From contig CBDBZL010000002.1 of assembly GCA_965213545.1 (NCBI GenBank), positions 1,674,001 to 1,738,000 of the forward strand: 64,000 nt of DNA, in the 5' to 3' direction. Source of the stretch: CBDBZL01 sp965213545 (GTDB lineage: Bacteria; Pseudomonadota; Alphaproteobacteria; Sphingomonadales; Sphingomonadaceae). This document shows, in pieces, positions 8,782-16,890 of this stretch. Every line of letters starts with the position of its first letter. Positions within the stretch are counted from its first letter, which is position 1. The position numbers were made by a program, and so were the translations under genes. The notes under the pieces were generated by a model, which saw nothing but the letters and a program-made list of their open reading frames with translations, made no database searches and had not been told where the DNA came from.

Positions 8782-8834
8782 CTGGAAAACTGGAGCGGGC
8801 GGAAGACATTCGAGCTTTCGACCCCAACTTTGGC
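8782..8834 (-). pseudogene. Decayed 3' half of a tRNA-Gly gene (possible attachment-site remnant)
   Basis: Read on the minus strand, this segment matches the intact tRNA-Gly(GCC) at 16636-16710 from the anticodon loop to the CCA end and a few bases beyond. Over the ~44 bases within the tRNA I count four substitutions and one inserted G; the T-arm, variable loop and acceptor 3' strand are recognisable, while the 5' half (D-arm, acceptor 5' strand) is absent. It lies in the same orientation as the intact gene. A duplicated tRNA 3' end is what tyrosine-integrase elements leave at the far end of an insertion. The alternative is a dead relic of a former second tRNA copy. Confidence 0.75.
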
Positions 8835-8945
8835 CGCGCGCCAACGCGCGTCGGCCTGCAGTCCGCAAAAGCCAAACGATGCCCCTCCCATAGCCATGAT
8901 GATATCGCGGCCGCCGCTACCCGCAACGATGCGCTGACTGTTTCG

Positions 8946-9440
8946 CTACCGCTTCAGCTCGGCGACCTTGAACCCGGCACCGCCGCGAAACACCAGCGTG
9001 GTCACATCGGTGCCGCCGCCCAGGTTGACGTGGTTTTCTTGTCGCGACCAGATATCGGTAAGGATTTGCGAATTAACGCTGACGATAGCATCAGCGGCAG
9101 GAGCCGGCGCTTCCTGATAGACCCACAGGCTGCCGCCGGTGATCTCGCTCCCGACAAGAACCAGCTCGATCGGATCGCCATTCACCGTCAGCCGGAAACG
9201 ATCGGCGACATAACTTGCAAATGTCCGACGGCTTTCCTCGCTGCCGACGATATCGGGCGAGTGCGTGCCGCCGCGCCGCAGGGCGTGCTCGGCATCATGC
9301 ACCGGAATCTGGTGCATCACCTCCATTCGCTGCGAGCGTTCGTTGATCGCGATGGTGGAGACCACCAGCTTGTGTTGATGCGCGCCGGCCGGGAACGCTA
9401 CAAGCGCCATCAGCACAATTGCCAGAAGATAGCGGATCAT
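8946..9440 (-). CDS. DUF6702 family exported protein
   Basis: 164 residues with a signal peptide (YLLAIVLMALVAFPAGAHQHK, cleavage near residue 20). The family pattern is present: HKLVVSTIAINERSQRMEVMHQI, then an HDAEHALR stretch, then repeated beta-strand segments to the end. These proteins are periplasmic and of unknown role, commonly found beside M1 peptidases. Here its ATG overlaps the stop of the M1 gene by four bases, so translation is probably coupled and the two may act in one process. It is the last gene of its transcript. Confidence 0.82.
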   Translation of the reverse strand: MIRYLLAIVLMALVAFPAGAHQHKLVVSTIAINERSQRMEVMHQIPVHDAEHALRRGGTHSPDIVGSEESRRTFASYVADRFRLTVNGDPIELVLVGSEITGGSLWVYQEAPAPAADAIVSVNSQILTDIWSRQENHVNLGGGTDVTTLVFRGGAGFKVAELKR

Positions 9441-11848
9441 TCGGTCGCTTCCTGCATCAGATCACGATCGACCCTGGCCTCGCCCTTCTCCGACTTGAAC
9501 GCCTCGATACGGCTCGGGACGATCCGCCTCGGATAATAGTTGTTCTCGATATCGGCATCGACGGTTTCCCAGTTCGGGTCGACGACAACTTGCTCCAATT
9601 CCTTGCCTTTGGGAAAGACCAGCAATTTGCTGACATCACGCGCGTCGCGGCGCCAGATTTCCGCGGGGATCATCATCTTTTCGGTGCTGCCATCGGCGAA
9701 AGTCAGGCCCAGGATGATCGGCATGACCAGCCCGCCTTTGTTCGAGAAATTCAGAACGTAGTAATTTGAATCTTCCTCGACGGCGCGATCGAAGACCTTG
9801 CGCTCCCAATCTTCCAGTCCCTCGCGGAAGTCGGCGTATTCCTTGCGGTCTTTAGGCGTGACGGTGAACTGATCGTTGTCGTCGTAGAAGTCGGTCACGC
9901 CCGAATTTTCGAGCACCCAGATCGGTACGCCGATCGCTTCGTTCAGGCCGACACCGACCTTGCCCGGTTCACCGGCCAGTTCCTGTCGGCGGCGGGGCAG
10001 GTCGATATCGGGATCTTCCGTGTCGATCCGCATCCGGTAGATGGAATCGAGCGAAATATCGACGTGATCGGTGGTGTAGAACCAGCCACGCCAGAACCAA
10101 TCGAGATCGGTGCCCGATGCCTCCTCCATCGTACGGAAGAAATCGGCCGGCGTGGGCCGCTTGAACTTCCAGCGACGAGCATATTCCTTCAGCGCGAAAT
10201 CGAACCGCTCGCGGCCGATGATCGTGTCGCGCAGGATGTGGTAGGCGGCAGATGGCTTGCCATAGGCGTTGGGGCCCAGGTTCAGCACCGAATCCGAATG
10301 CGTCATGATCGGCACCTGCTGGTCCGAAACCATGTAGGAGATCAGGTCGCGCGGCAGGCTGCGCGTCCAAGGCATGTCCGGATCCCATTCGTACCCTGCA
10401 ACCGAATCGAGGAAGGAATTGATACCCTCGTCCATCCAGGTCCATTGCCGTTCGTCCGAATTGACAGTCATCGGAAAATAGATGTGTCCAATTTCGTGGA
10501 TGACGACACCGATCAGGAAGACCTTTTCCGATAGCGAATATGTCCGCGTGCCATCGTCGTTCAGCGTCGTGCGCGGGCCGTTGAAGGTGATCATGGGATA
10601 TTCCATCCCGCCCACCGGGCCGTTAACCGACTGCGCCGTCGGGTATGGATAGTCGAAGCTGAAGCGCGAATAGACCTTCATCGTGTGGACCACGGCGGCG
10701 GTCGAAAATTTGCGCCATAGCTCGCCGCCCTCCTTGGGCCAGAAAGACATGGCCATCACGGTTTCGTGCTCGGCCCCGGGCTGGCTATGCCCCTGCGCGT
10801 CCCACGCGAACTTGCGGCTCGACGCCCAGGCGAAATCACGCACATTTTGCGCCGAGTATCGCCAGGTTTTGGTGCCCGATGGTCCGGTCCGCTCGTTTGC
10901 CTCGGCTTCTTGCGGCGTGACGATGAAGATCGGCGTGTCGGCAGTGCGCGCCTGTTCGAGGCGCTGGCGCTGCTGCGCGGTGAGCACTTCTAGCGGGTTC
11001 TGCAGGACGCCGGTGGAGGAGACGATATGATCGTCCGGCACGGTCATCGTGACATCGTAATCGCCGAACTCGAGCGTGAATTCGCCGCGTCCGAGAAATT
11101 CCTTGTTATGCCAGCCTTCGTAATCCGAATAAGCGACCATCCGCGGAAACCATTGCGCGAACAGGTAGATGTCGTTGCCGCCGGGGCGGGGGTCGTCGGG
11201 AAAGTGCTCATAGCCCGAGCGGGCGAAGACGGCGTTTTCCTCGACGATGTTGAAGTCCCAGTCGATCGCAAACTCAATGCTCTGCCCGGGCGCGAGCGGC
11301 ACCGGTAAGTCGATCCGCATCAAAGTGCCCACGATAGTGTGAGGCAGATTTTCATCGGTCACCAAACGAACCGAACGGATGTCGTAGCCGAAATCATTAT
11401 CCGCCATGACTTGCTGGCGCCGCACCTCTTCCAGCGAAAGACGTGCAGGTTCATTCGCCGATCCGATGCTTACCTTGGGTCCGCGCCTGCCTGCTCCGCC
11501 AAAATCGTCGGTCAGTTCGGCCATGGAATCGTTGCGGAAGATGTTCTGGTCAAGCTGCATCCAGATCCATGGCAGCGTGTCGGGCGAATTGTTGGTATAG
11601 CGCACCCTCGCTTGCGCGCTCAGTCGCCGACGCTCCTCGTCCAGCTGCGCGGTAATGCTGTAGTCTGCCTCCTGCTGCCAATATTGATGGCCCGGCGCAC
11701 CCGAGGCGTTCCGGTAGACGTTGGGATCGGGTAGCACCTCGTCGAGCTGCCTGAACTTGTCCTCGAAACTCCCCTTGGTCTGCTGGACACCCTGCGCCAA
11801 AACGGGTGCCGCGACCAGCAGTGCGGCAACAAATGCAATCAGTCTCAA
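9437..11848 (-). CDS. M1 family zinc metallopeptidase, exported
   Basis: 803 residues. A signal peptide (residues 1-~19, LIAFVAALLVAAPVLAQ) sends it to the periplasm. Zinc site: HEIGH at 451-455 and the third ligand Glu474 in WTWMDEGINSF, the HEXXH-x18-E pattern of gluzincins. Upstream, VGGMEYPMITF (~residue 416) is the M1 exopeptidase-type GxMEN variant, with EYP in place of EN, as in non-classical M1 peptidases. An N-terminal beta domain carries DEERRRLSAQARVRYTNNS. It probably cleaves peptides, but the specificity is unknown. It forms an operon with the DUF6702 gene and is divergent from ggt, with ~280 bases between that probably contain both promoters. Confidence 0.9.
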   Translation of the reverse strand: MRLIAFVAALLVAAPVLAQGVQQTKGSFEDKFRQLDEVLPDPNVYRNASGAPGHQYWQQEADYSITAQLDEERRRLSAQARVRYTNNSPDTLPWIWMQLDQNIFRNDSMAELTDDFGGAGRRGPKVSIGSANEPARLSLEEVRRQQVMADNDFGYDIRSVRLVTDENLPHTIVGTLMRIDLPVPLAPGQSIEFAIDWDFNIVEENAVFARSGYEHFPDDPRPGGNDIYLFAQWFPRMVAYSDYEGWHNKEFLGRGEFTLEFGDYDVTMTVPDDHIVSSTGVLQNPLEVLTAQQRQRLEQARTADTPIFIVTPQEAEANERTGPSGTKTWRYSAQNVRDFAWASSRKFAWDAQGHSQPGAEHETVMAMSFWPKEGGELWRKFSTAAVVHTMKVYSRFSFDYPYPTAQSVNGPVGGMEYPMITFNGPRTTLNDDGTRTYSLSEKVFLIGVVIHEIGHIYFPMTVNSDERQWTWMDEGINSFLDSVAGYEWDPDMPWTRSLPRDLISYMVSDQQVPIMTHSDSVLNLGPNAYGKPSAAYHILRDTIIGRERFDFALKEYARRWKFKRPTPADFFRTMEEASGTDLDWFWRGWFYTTDHVDISLDSIYRMRIDTEDPDIDLPRRRQELAGEPGKVGVGLNEAIGVPIWVLENSGVTDFYDDNDQFTVTPKDRKEYADFREGLEDWERKVFDRAVEEDSNYYVLNFSNKGGLVMPIILGLTFADGSTEKMMIPAEIWRRDARDVSKLLVFPKGKELEQVVVDPNWETVDADIENNYYPRRIVPSRIEAFKSEKGEARVDRDLMQEATE

Positions 11849-12129
11849 GCTCTTATTCTCCCAACAAGACCGGGCGGCTAGGCTGTTGCATCAACCTTCG
11901 CGCGATAACATGCAGTTCTGCGAAGGCTGGCAGCGATGGACCGAAACTTCCCTCGCTTTGCTGGCGACCGCGCGGATTACGTATTTGCGATGATATATTG
12001 TTGAACGCGAATTTCCACCATGTCCGAGGATCCCAGTTCCGGCCAGTTGCGCAGGATGTCGGTAATCAGCCGCTTGGTAGGCTACGACCAACTCGTTTAG
12101 TATCGGGCTGAATGCAAAGAGGGAACACC

Positions 12130-13953
12130 ATGCATCTGAAATCTTTCTTGGCCGCGGCCGCGCTGATCGCGAGCCCGGCGCCCGCCCAAGAGAGCTTGGA
12201 GGTCGCCAGCACCACGGTGGAAGCGACGCAAGGCATCGGTCCAGGCGCGCGACCGGTCGGAGCACGGTGGAGCCGCAGTCCGGTGATAGCGGCGCAGGGT
12301 ATGGCCGCGACCGCTCACCCGCTAGCAACGCAGATCGCGCTCGACATTCTCAAGGCCGGTGGCAGTGCGGTCGATGCAGCGATTGCGGCCAATGCCGCCC
12401 TCGGCTTGATGGAGCCGACTGGAAACGGGATAGGCGGCGATCTGTTCGCCATCGTTTACGATTCGACGACAAACCAATTGCTCGGGATCAATGGCTCGGG
12501 CCGATCGCCCGCCGGGCAAACGCTCACCCAGTTCCAAGATAATCTCGGTGCCGGGGTTACGTCGGTCCCATCGGTCGGGCCGCTGCCGGTCACAATCCCG
12601 GGTACGGTTGACGCATGGTTCACACTACACGAGCGCTTCGGTAAGCTCCCGATGAGCCGCAATCTCGCGCCCACGATCCGCTACGCGCGTGATGGGCACC
12701 CCGTTGCGCCCGTCATTGCCATGTATCTCGATCGCAATCTCAAATCCTATGAAGCGCGGCTGAAGGAAGTTCCCTTTGAGTTCGACAATGCCCGCGAGAC
12801 TTGGTTTGCGAATGGCGCACCGCAGGCGGGGGAGATTTTCCGCAATCCCGACCTAGCCGATACGCTCGAACGTATTGCCGGCAATGGCCGCGACGAATTC
12901 TATCAGGGCGAGACGGCGCGTGTCATGGTCGATTACCTTCGCCGCCAAGGGAGCGCCTTCACGCTTGCAGACTTCGCGGACCATAAGAGCGAGTGGGTCG
13001 ATGTCGCCTGCGTCGCCTACCGGCGCGGCTACGAACTATGCGAACTTCCGCCCAACTCGCAGGGCTTCGCCGCGCTGCAGATGGTCAATATCCTCAAAAA
13101 TATCGATCTTTCGCAGTGGGAGCGCGGATCACCGCAGGTGCTGCACTACATCACCGAGGCAAAGCGTCTCGCCTTCGAGGATGTCGCACGTTTCTATGCC
13201 GATCCTGCATTCGCGGCGCTGCCGGAAGGTCTGCTGACCGACGCTTATGGCCGCGCCCGCTTCGCCGAAATTGATACAGCCCGGGTCACGCCGAACTTCG
13301 CACCGGGCAATCCGCAGGCTCTGGTGCTCGAAGGACCAGGTGACACGACTTACCTGTCCGTCGCCGATGCGAGCGGCATGATGGTGAGCCTCATCCAGTC
13401 GAACTACCGTGGCATGGGCGGCGGGCTGGTCCCGGATGGTCTTGGCTTCATGTTGCAGGATCGCGGTGAACTGTTCAGTCTCGATCCTGACCACCCGAAC
13501 GCCTACGCCCCGGCCAAACGGCCGTTTCAAACCATCATTCCGGCTTTCATGAAGAAGAACGGCGAACCTTTCATGAGCTTTGGCCTTATGGGCGGAGCGA
13601 TGCAGCCGCAAGGCCACGTCCAGATCCTCATTAATCTCGTCGACTACGGCATGAATTTGCAGGAAGCGGGCGATGCGGCACGCATAATGCACGACGGCGG
13701 CCGTCAGCCGACCGACGCTCTCTTGGGTAGCCGGGCCGACACTGTCCCACTCGACGCACGAGGGGTGCTATTGGTCGAACCTGGTATTCCCCCCGTCACC
13801 GTCGAGGCGCTGCGGGCGATGGGCCATCAGGTCGAAGTCGAACAGACCGGCATCCCGTTTGGCGGCTATCAGGCAATCGCCCGCGATCCGGTTACCGGCG
13901 TATTCATCGGAGCCACCGAAATGCGCAAGGATGGGCAGGCCAGCGGCTATTGA
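12130..13953 (+). CDS. ggt: Gamma-glutamyltransferase, exported proenzyme
   Basis: 607 residues from the ATG at 12130, chosen because GAGGGA lies just upstream and because it opens directly into a signal peptide (HLKSFLAAAALIASPAPAQ); an ATG six codons earlier is possible. GGT moves or hydrolyses the gamma-glutamyl group of glutathione in the periplasm. It self-cleaves before a Thr, here Thr406 in DTTYLSVADASG, giving large and small subunits. Other family segments are HPLATQIALDILKAGGSAVDA near the N-terminus and YRGMGGG near residue 440. The gene is intact and stands alone, divergent from the M1 gene and convergent with the broken NiCoT gene. Confidence 0.93.
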   Translation: MHLKSFLAAAALIASPAPAQESLEVASTTVEATQGIGPGARPVGARWSRSPVIAAQGMAATAHPLATQIALDILKAGGSAVDAAIAANAALGLMEPTGNGIGGDLFAIVYDSTTNQLLGINGSGRSPAGQTLTQFQDNLGAGVTSVPSVGPLPVTIPGTVDAWFTLHERFGKLPMSRNLAPTIRYARDGHPVAPVIAMYLDRNLKSYEARLKEVPFEFDNARETWFANGAPQAGEIFRNPDLADTLERIAGNGRDEFYQGETARVMVDYLRRQGSAFTLADFADHKSEWVDVACVAYRRGYELCELPPNSQGFAALQMVNILKNIDLSQWERGSPQVLHYITEAKRLAFEDVARFYADPAFAALPEGLLTDAYGRARFAEIDTARVTPNFAPGNPQALVLEGPGDTTYLSVADASGMMVSLIQSNYRGMGGGLVPDGLGFMLQDRGELFSLDPDHPNAYAPAKRPFQTIIPAFMKKNGEPFMSFGLMGGAMQPQGHVQILINLVDYGMNLQEAGDAARIMHDGGRQPTDALLGSRADTVPLDARGVLLVEPGIPPVTVEALRAMGHQVEVEQTGIPFGGYQAIARDPVTGVFIGATEMRKDGQASGY

Positions 13954-14028
13954 CCCGCCTGCACGCTGGGACATGCCGGCCGCCATAGGTTGGCCGTGCA
14001 CCTTGCGGCCAGTTTCCCATTCTTTGTC

Positions 14029-14583
14029 CTAAACCGGCGCTCGCCGTGCCCGAAAGCGCGCCAGCGGCAACAAAGCGATGATTGCCGTTGCGGCACCTCC
14101 ACCTGTTGCCGCGATCATACCCCAGGCGGCGGCTTGGGTGGCGGTATCGAACACCAAGCCAAAGATCATGCCGATGGCGATAACCGTCAAAGGATGGGAT
14201 GAAGCCAATAAGCTGCGCGGGACGAAACCCTACCGCCAGCCGACCGGAGTGAAATTTGTCGTCCTCAGTAGCGCGCGCAGATTGAGCGTGCCGACCAGCA
14301 CCAGCAGCGCAATGATCATCACGTCGACCGCCGCGCCAATCCATTCCGGCCAGGCGAACACGCCAGCCAGCCACGACACGGCCAGTGCCACGATGGCAAC
14401 CGAGATCGAGTGCCCGATGGCGAAGAACGTGCCGGTCCAAGGTGCCATGCAAGGCCGCTCTGCCGCCGCGCGGAAGGTGAGATTGTCGATCACCGCGATA
14501 TGATCGGGATCAAGCCCATGTTTCAGGCCAAGCAGAAAGATAAGGCCGAGCGTCGAACTGGACAGAATTGTCGGATCAATCAT
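14029..14583 (-). pseudogene. NiCoT/HoxN-type nickel-cobalt transporter, interrupted by an in-frame stop
   Basis: The start ATG at 14583 gives MIDPTILSSSTLGLIFLLGL, then HGLDPDHIAVIDN, the signature H-x4-DH motif of nickel/cobalt permeases (residues ~22-34). The frame is stopped by a TAG at 14230-14232, after 117 residues. Reading on in the same frame gives further family sequence, with VIAIGMIFGLVFDTATQ (the FGLxFDTAT motif) and a membrane-like tail, up to a second TAG at 14029. So the break is a nonsense change, not a frameshift. The start lies two bases after the DUF1289 stop, in one operon with sodC. Even with the stop removed it is short for the family (~184 codons). Confidence 0.82.
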
Positions 14584-14585
14584 GT

Positions 14586-14786
14586 TCACGCTTGCTTGGA
14601 TGGCTTGAGCGTTCGAAGACGCCTGGACAATTGTGCCTGAAGAGCCCGCAGATCGCGGCGCGGCGTGGTGCGCCACTTGCGGCATTCAGCGCGCATGCGG
14701 CCGCAGCCGATGCACCAGCCGGTTTCCTGCTCGAAGACGCACACGTCAATGCACGGTCTGGCAAGCGAAGCGCGGGACTGGTTCAC
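14586..14786 (-). CDS. DUF1289 small cysteine-rich protein
   Basis: 66 residues. The DUF1289 pattern is clear: PCIDVCVFEQETGWCIGCGR (Cys12, Cys16, Cys25, Cys28), then a conserved Trp in ECRKWRT. The four cysteines could bind zinc or an iron-sulfur cluster, but the role of the family is unknown. Its ATG overlaps the sodC stop by four bases, and its own stop is two bases before the NiCoT start, so it is the middle of a coupled operon. Confidence 0.85.
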   Translation of the reverse strand: MNQSRASLARPCIDVCVFEQETGWCIGCGRMRAECRKWRTTPRRDLRALQAQLSRRLRTLKPSKQA

Positions 14787-15298
14787 CGCTTGATGACCGC
14801 GCAGCCGATCCGTTCGCCCGATCCGCCGATCGGTTGTGAGACATGATCGTCCCGATCCGCGTGAATGATCAGCGACGAGCCGTCCGCGTCACGCAGCGTC
14901 AGAAAGCCGTCATCGAGGCGCACCATATGCGAATAGAGTTCGACATCGGCGCTGCCGTCGGCATGAACGATCAAATTGGGCAGATTTCCTTCGTGCGGGC
15001 CATGCGGATGCAGATAGCCGTGCGGCCGCTTGTAGGGGTTGATATGCGGCCCGGCATTGGCGAAAGTTGCGGGCGGCGAGCAGTCGCCCATCGCATGGAA
15101 GTGCATGCCGTGAGGTCCGGGCGGCAGGCTTTCGACCGTGATACCAAGCAGCACCCCGCCCGACGCGGCCTGCACCGTAACGTGGCCGATCGTCTCGCCA
15201 TTATTGTCGATGATGGGATAGGTCGGCCGCTCGGCATCAACGGTTGGAGCCATGAGTGTGGCGGGGATGGGCAGTATCAAGGGGCGGGCATTGATCAT
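14783..15298 (-). CDS. sodC: Cu/Zn superoxide dismutase
   Basis: 171 residues. SodC turns superoxide into oxygen and hydrogen peroxide in the periplasm. Ligand histidines appear as HGMHFHAMGDCSPP (His66 and His68), AGPHINP (His85) and HPHGPHEGNLPN with the zinc-site region following; the disulfide cysteines are Cys73 and the Cys near the C-terminus (RIGCAVIKR). The N-terminus has a short hydrophobic stretch (PLILPIPATLMAP) that is a weak signal peptide. It overlaps the stop of the broken PepSY gene upstream and the DUF1289 start downstream, forming one operon. The frame is intact although neighbours on both sides of the operon are damaged. Confidence 0.93.
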   Translation of the reverse strand: MINARPLILPIPATLMAPTVDAERPTYPIIDNNGETIGHVTVQAASGGVLLGITVESLPPGPHGMHFHAMGDCSPPATFANAGPHINPYKRPHGYLHPHGPHEGNLPNLIVHADGSADVELYSHMVRLDDGFLTLRDADGSSLIIHADRDDHVSQPIGGSGERIGCAVIKR

Positions 15299-16521
15299 CG
15301 TGGATCTCCGGATCGCGGGAGATTATCCATTTCGAGCAATCCGGCGCGACCATCCTCGTTGCCCCAGGCGAGCATCATGCCGTCATTGCGCCACGCCAGC
15401 GCATGGCGGAAAAAGCCAAGCCGAGCACGGCCCACAGCAGAACGAAAAGGATCAGTTCGGGAGCAAGCGGTTTGCCGGCCAGCAGATCCTGGCCTCAAGG
15501 AATGAAAATGTGCTGCTACCGATTGCCCGCGCCGCGGCGTTGAGGAACGCCATTACAGCGAGCGAGACAAGCAGACCGCCCATGACCGCAGTATTGGCAC
15601 GCTCCATGTTCGTGGCCGCGTCGCCAGTTCTGCGAACGACCTTGCGTTTCTCGCGCCCGGCCCAAGTCAGCATCCCCGACATGGCAAGCAATGTCGCGCC
15701 GATACCGAGCACGGAATACAGCAGCTCGCCCCAGAAAGGCCAGAAATAGCCATAGTGCAGCGGCCGGACCATCGCGAGGACATGCCTGCCCAATCCCTGC
15801 TGCGTGCGATCAACGGTCTGGATGTGCCGTCCGCTGTCGGCGTCAAATACCAGCATCGTCTGCCCGCGTCAGACAAGGCGGTGCCCCGGCAGGTCGCCCT
15901 GAACCCTGATCGTCGCATCGGCGGCGCCATAATTGGTCATGTTGACGTGGGTGGCCCGAAAGTCGGGGGGTATCTGAACCGCGCTGGTGACAATCTCGGC
16001 TATCGGTCGCGGGTTGCCCGGTCCTTCGCCGGCGATCTCGATGGGGCTGGCATCCGAAGCGCGGATGTCGACCAGCGATTCCACCCCGAGCCATGCGCCG
16101 GTGAGGGCAATCACGACATGGAACGGAAAAGCCCACACCCCCACATTTTGTGCAGATCGCCCCACGCATTGCGCGCGTGCTGCCCCAGCCCGAGATGGAG
16201 CAAGTCGCGCCGCACGCGCCGCCAGTGGAACCATAATCCCGTGCCAACGGAAAATAGCATGACGAGCCCGAGCACGCCCACAACCCAGCGCCCCGGCTGA
16301 CCAAGAAACAGATTGGCGTGAGGGCGCAGGATGAAGTCGGCAAAATCGGACTCTAGCGTCTGGCTTACACGCCCAGTCGTCGGATCGACCCAGAAGCGGT
16401 TTTCCCCGCCGCCGCCATCTTCTGCGACAATGGTGTAGTGGTGGATGGAGAAGATATCTGCGGGAAATGCGACGACCTTGGGGCGCCATTCAGGATGCTG
16501 ATCGCGGAAAGATGCCAGGAA
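15295..16521 (-). pseudogene. PepSY-associated transmembrane protein, multiply broken and 5'-truncated
   Basis: PepSY-TM pieces occur in order across several frames: LASFRDQHPEWRPKVVAFPA and FWVDPTTGRVSQTLE (PepSY domain), GQPGRWVVGVLGLVMLFSVG (membrane helix), WAFPFHVVIALTGAWLGVES, PLHYGYFWPFWGELLYSVLG, AFLNAAARAIG, LILFVLLWAVLG and finally FFRHALAWRNDGMML. Joining them needs a base in the G5 run at 16138-16142, read-through of an in-frame TGA at 15869-15871, a shift near 15486-15494, and a base in the T5 run at 15410-15414 (runs as read on the minus strand). The first membrane helix is missing; the frame simply runs into the tRNA region. Homologues sit in siderophore or metal uptake loci. 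Its end overlaps the sodC start by four bases. Confidence 0.83.
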
Positions 16522-16635
16522 GCCTCCGGAATGCACCGAAATTCGAAATCCAGATGGATACGTGAAACGCTTAAGACCGTCTCGTGCCCTGCCAGCCCAC
16601 AATAGAGCCGTTCTAACACCTTCATCCTGAAAAAC

Positions 16636-16710
16636 TGGAGCGGGCGAAGAGATTCGAACTCTCGACCCCAACCTTGGCAAGGTTGTGCTCTACCCCTGAG
16701 CTACGCCCGC
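16636..16710 (-). tRNA. tRNA-Gly (anticodon GCC)
   Basis: 75 bases including an encoded CCA. On the minus strand it begins GCGGGCGTAGCTC, has the D-loop GGGGTA, an anticodon stem-loop CCTTGCCAAGG with GCC as anticodon, the T-arm GAGAGTTCGAATCTC and the closing CGCCCGCTCCA. All four stems pair. It reads glycine codons GGC and GGT. Its 3' end faces the candidate island, the side where integrases insert. Confidence 0.97.
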
Positions 16711-16890
16711 TCGCGGCGCATTTTCCGAAGGACGTTCCCCCGGATATGGGAAGCGGGCGCCTAGCATCGGGCCCGGCGGCGGGCAAGCCCTCTTCGCCGC
16801 ATCCCGCGCTTGGTCTCGCGCCCTTCACAATCTGCGGGCAGCGCATATCTTCACCCACTAGAGGCAATCGAGAAAAAGGGGATTTCAACG

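Larger units (their letters stand above)
8782..16710. mobile_element. Candidate tRNA-Gly-bounded genomic island (remnant, no integrase seen)
   Basis: The segment between the decayed tRNA 3' half and the intact tRNA-Gly gene is ~7.9 kb. Several genes in it look less GC-rich than their surroundings: bases 9541-9600 hold 31 G/C of 60 and 13081-13140 hold 30 of 60, against 41 of 60 at 7321-7380 in pyk. Two of its genes are broken, one of them lacking its 5' end against the tRNA. No integrase, transposase or inverted repeats are visible, so transfer is inferred only from the repeat, composition and decay. It may instead be an old, resident segment next to a dead tRNA. Confidence 0.45.

Noticed and set aside
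11849..12129. A hidden gene in the gap between the M1 and ggt genes
   Set aside because: Short frames here have no protein-like features; the gap is best seen as a divergent promoter region.
13904..14452. Open frame over the damaged NiCoT region as an intact alternative protein
   Set aside because: Its translation lacks membrane helices and family motifs; the NiCoT sequence continues in another frame through the TAG, so this frame is a shadow.
15452..15856. A separate small membrane protein gene within the PepSY region
   Set aside because: It is in the same frame as the piece upstream of the TGA and aligns as the next part of the same protein, so it is a fragment.
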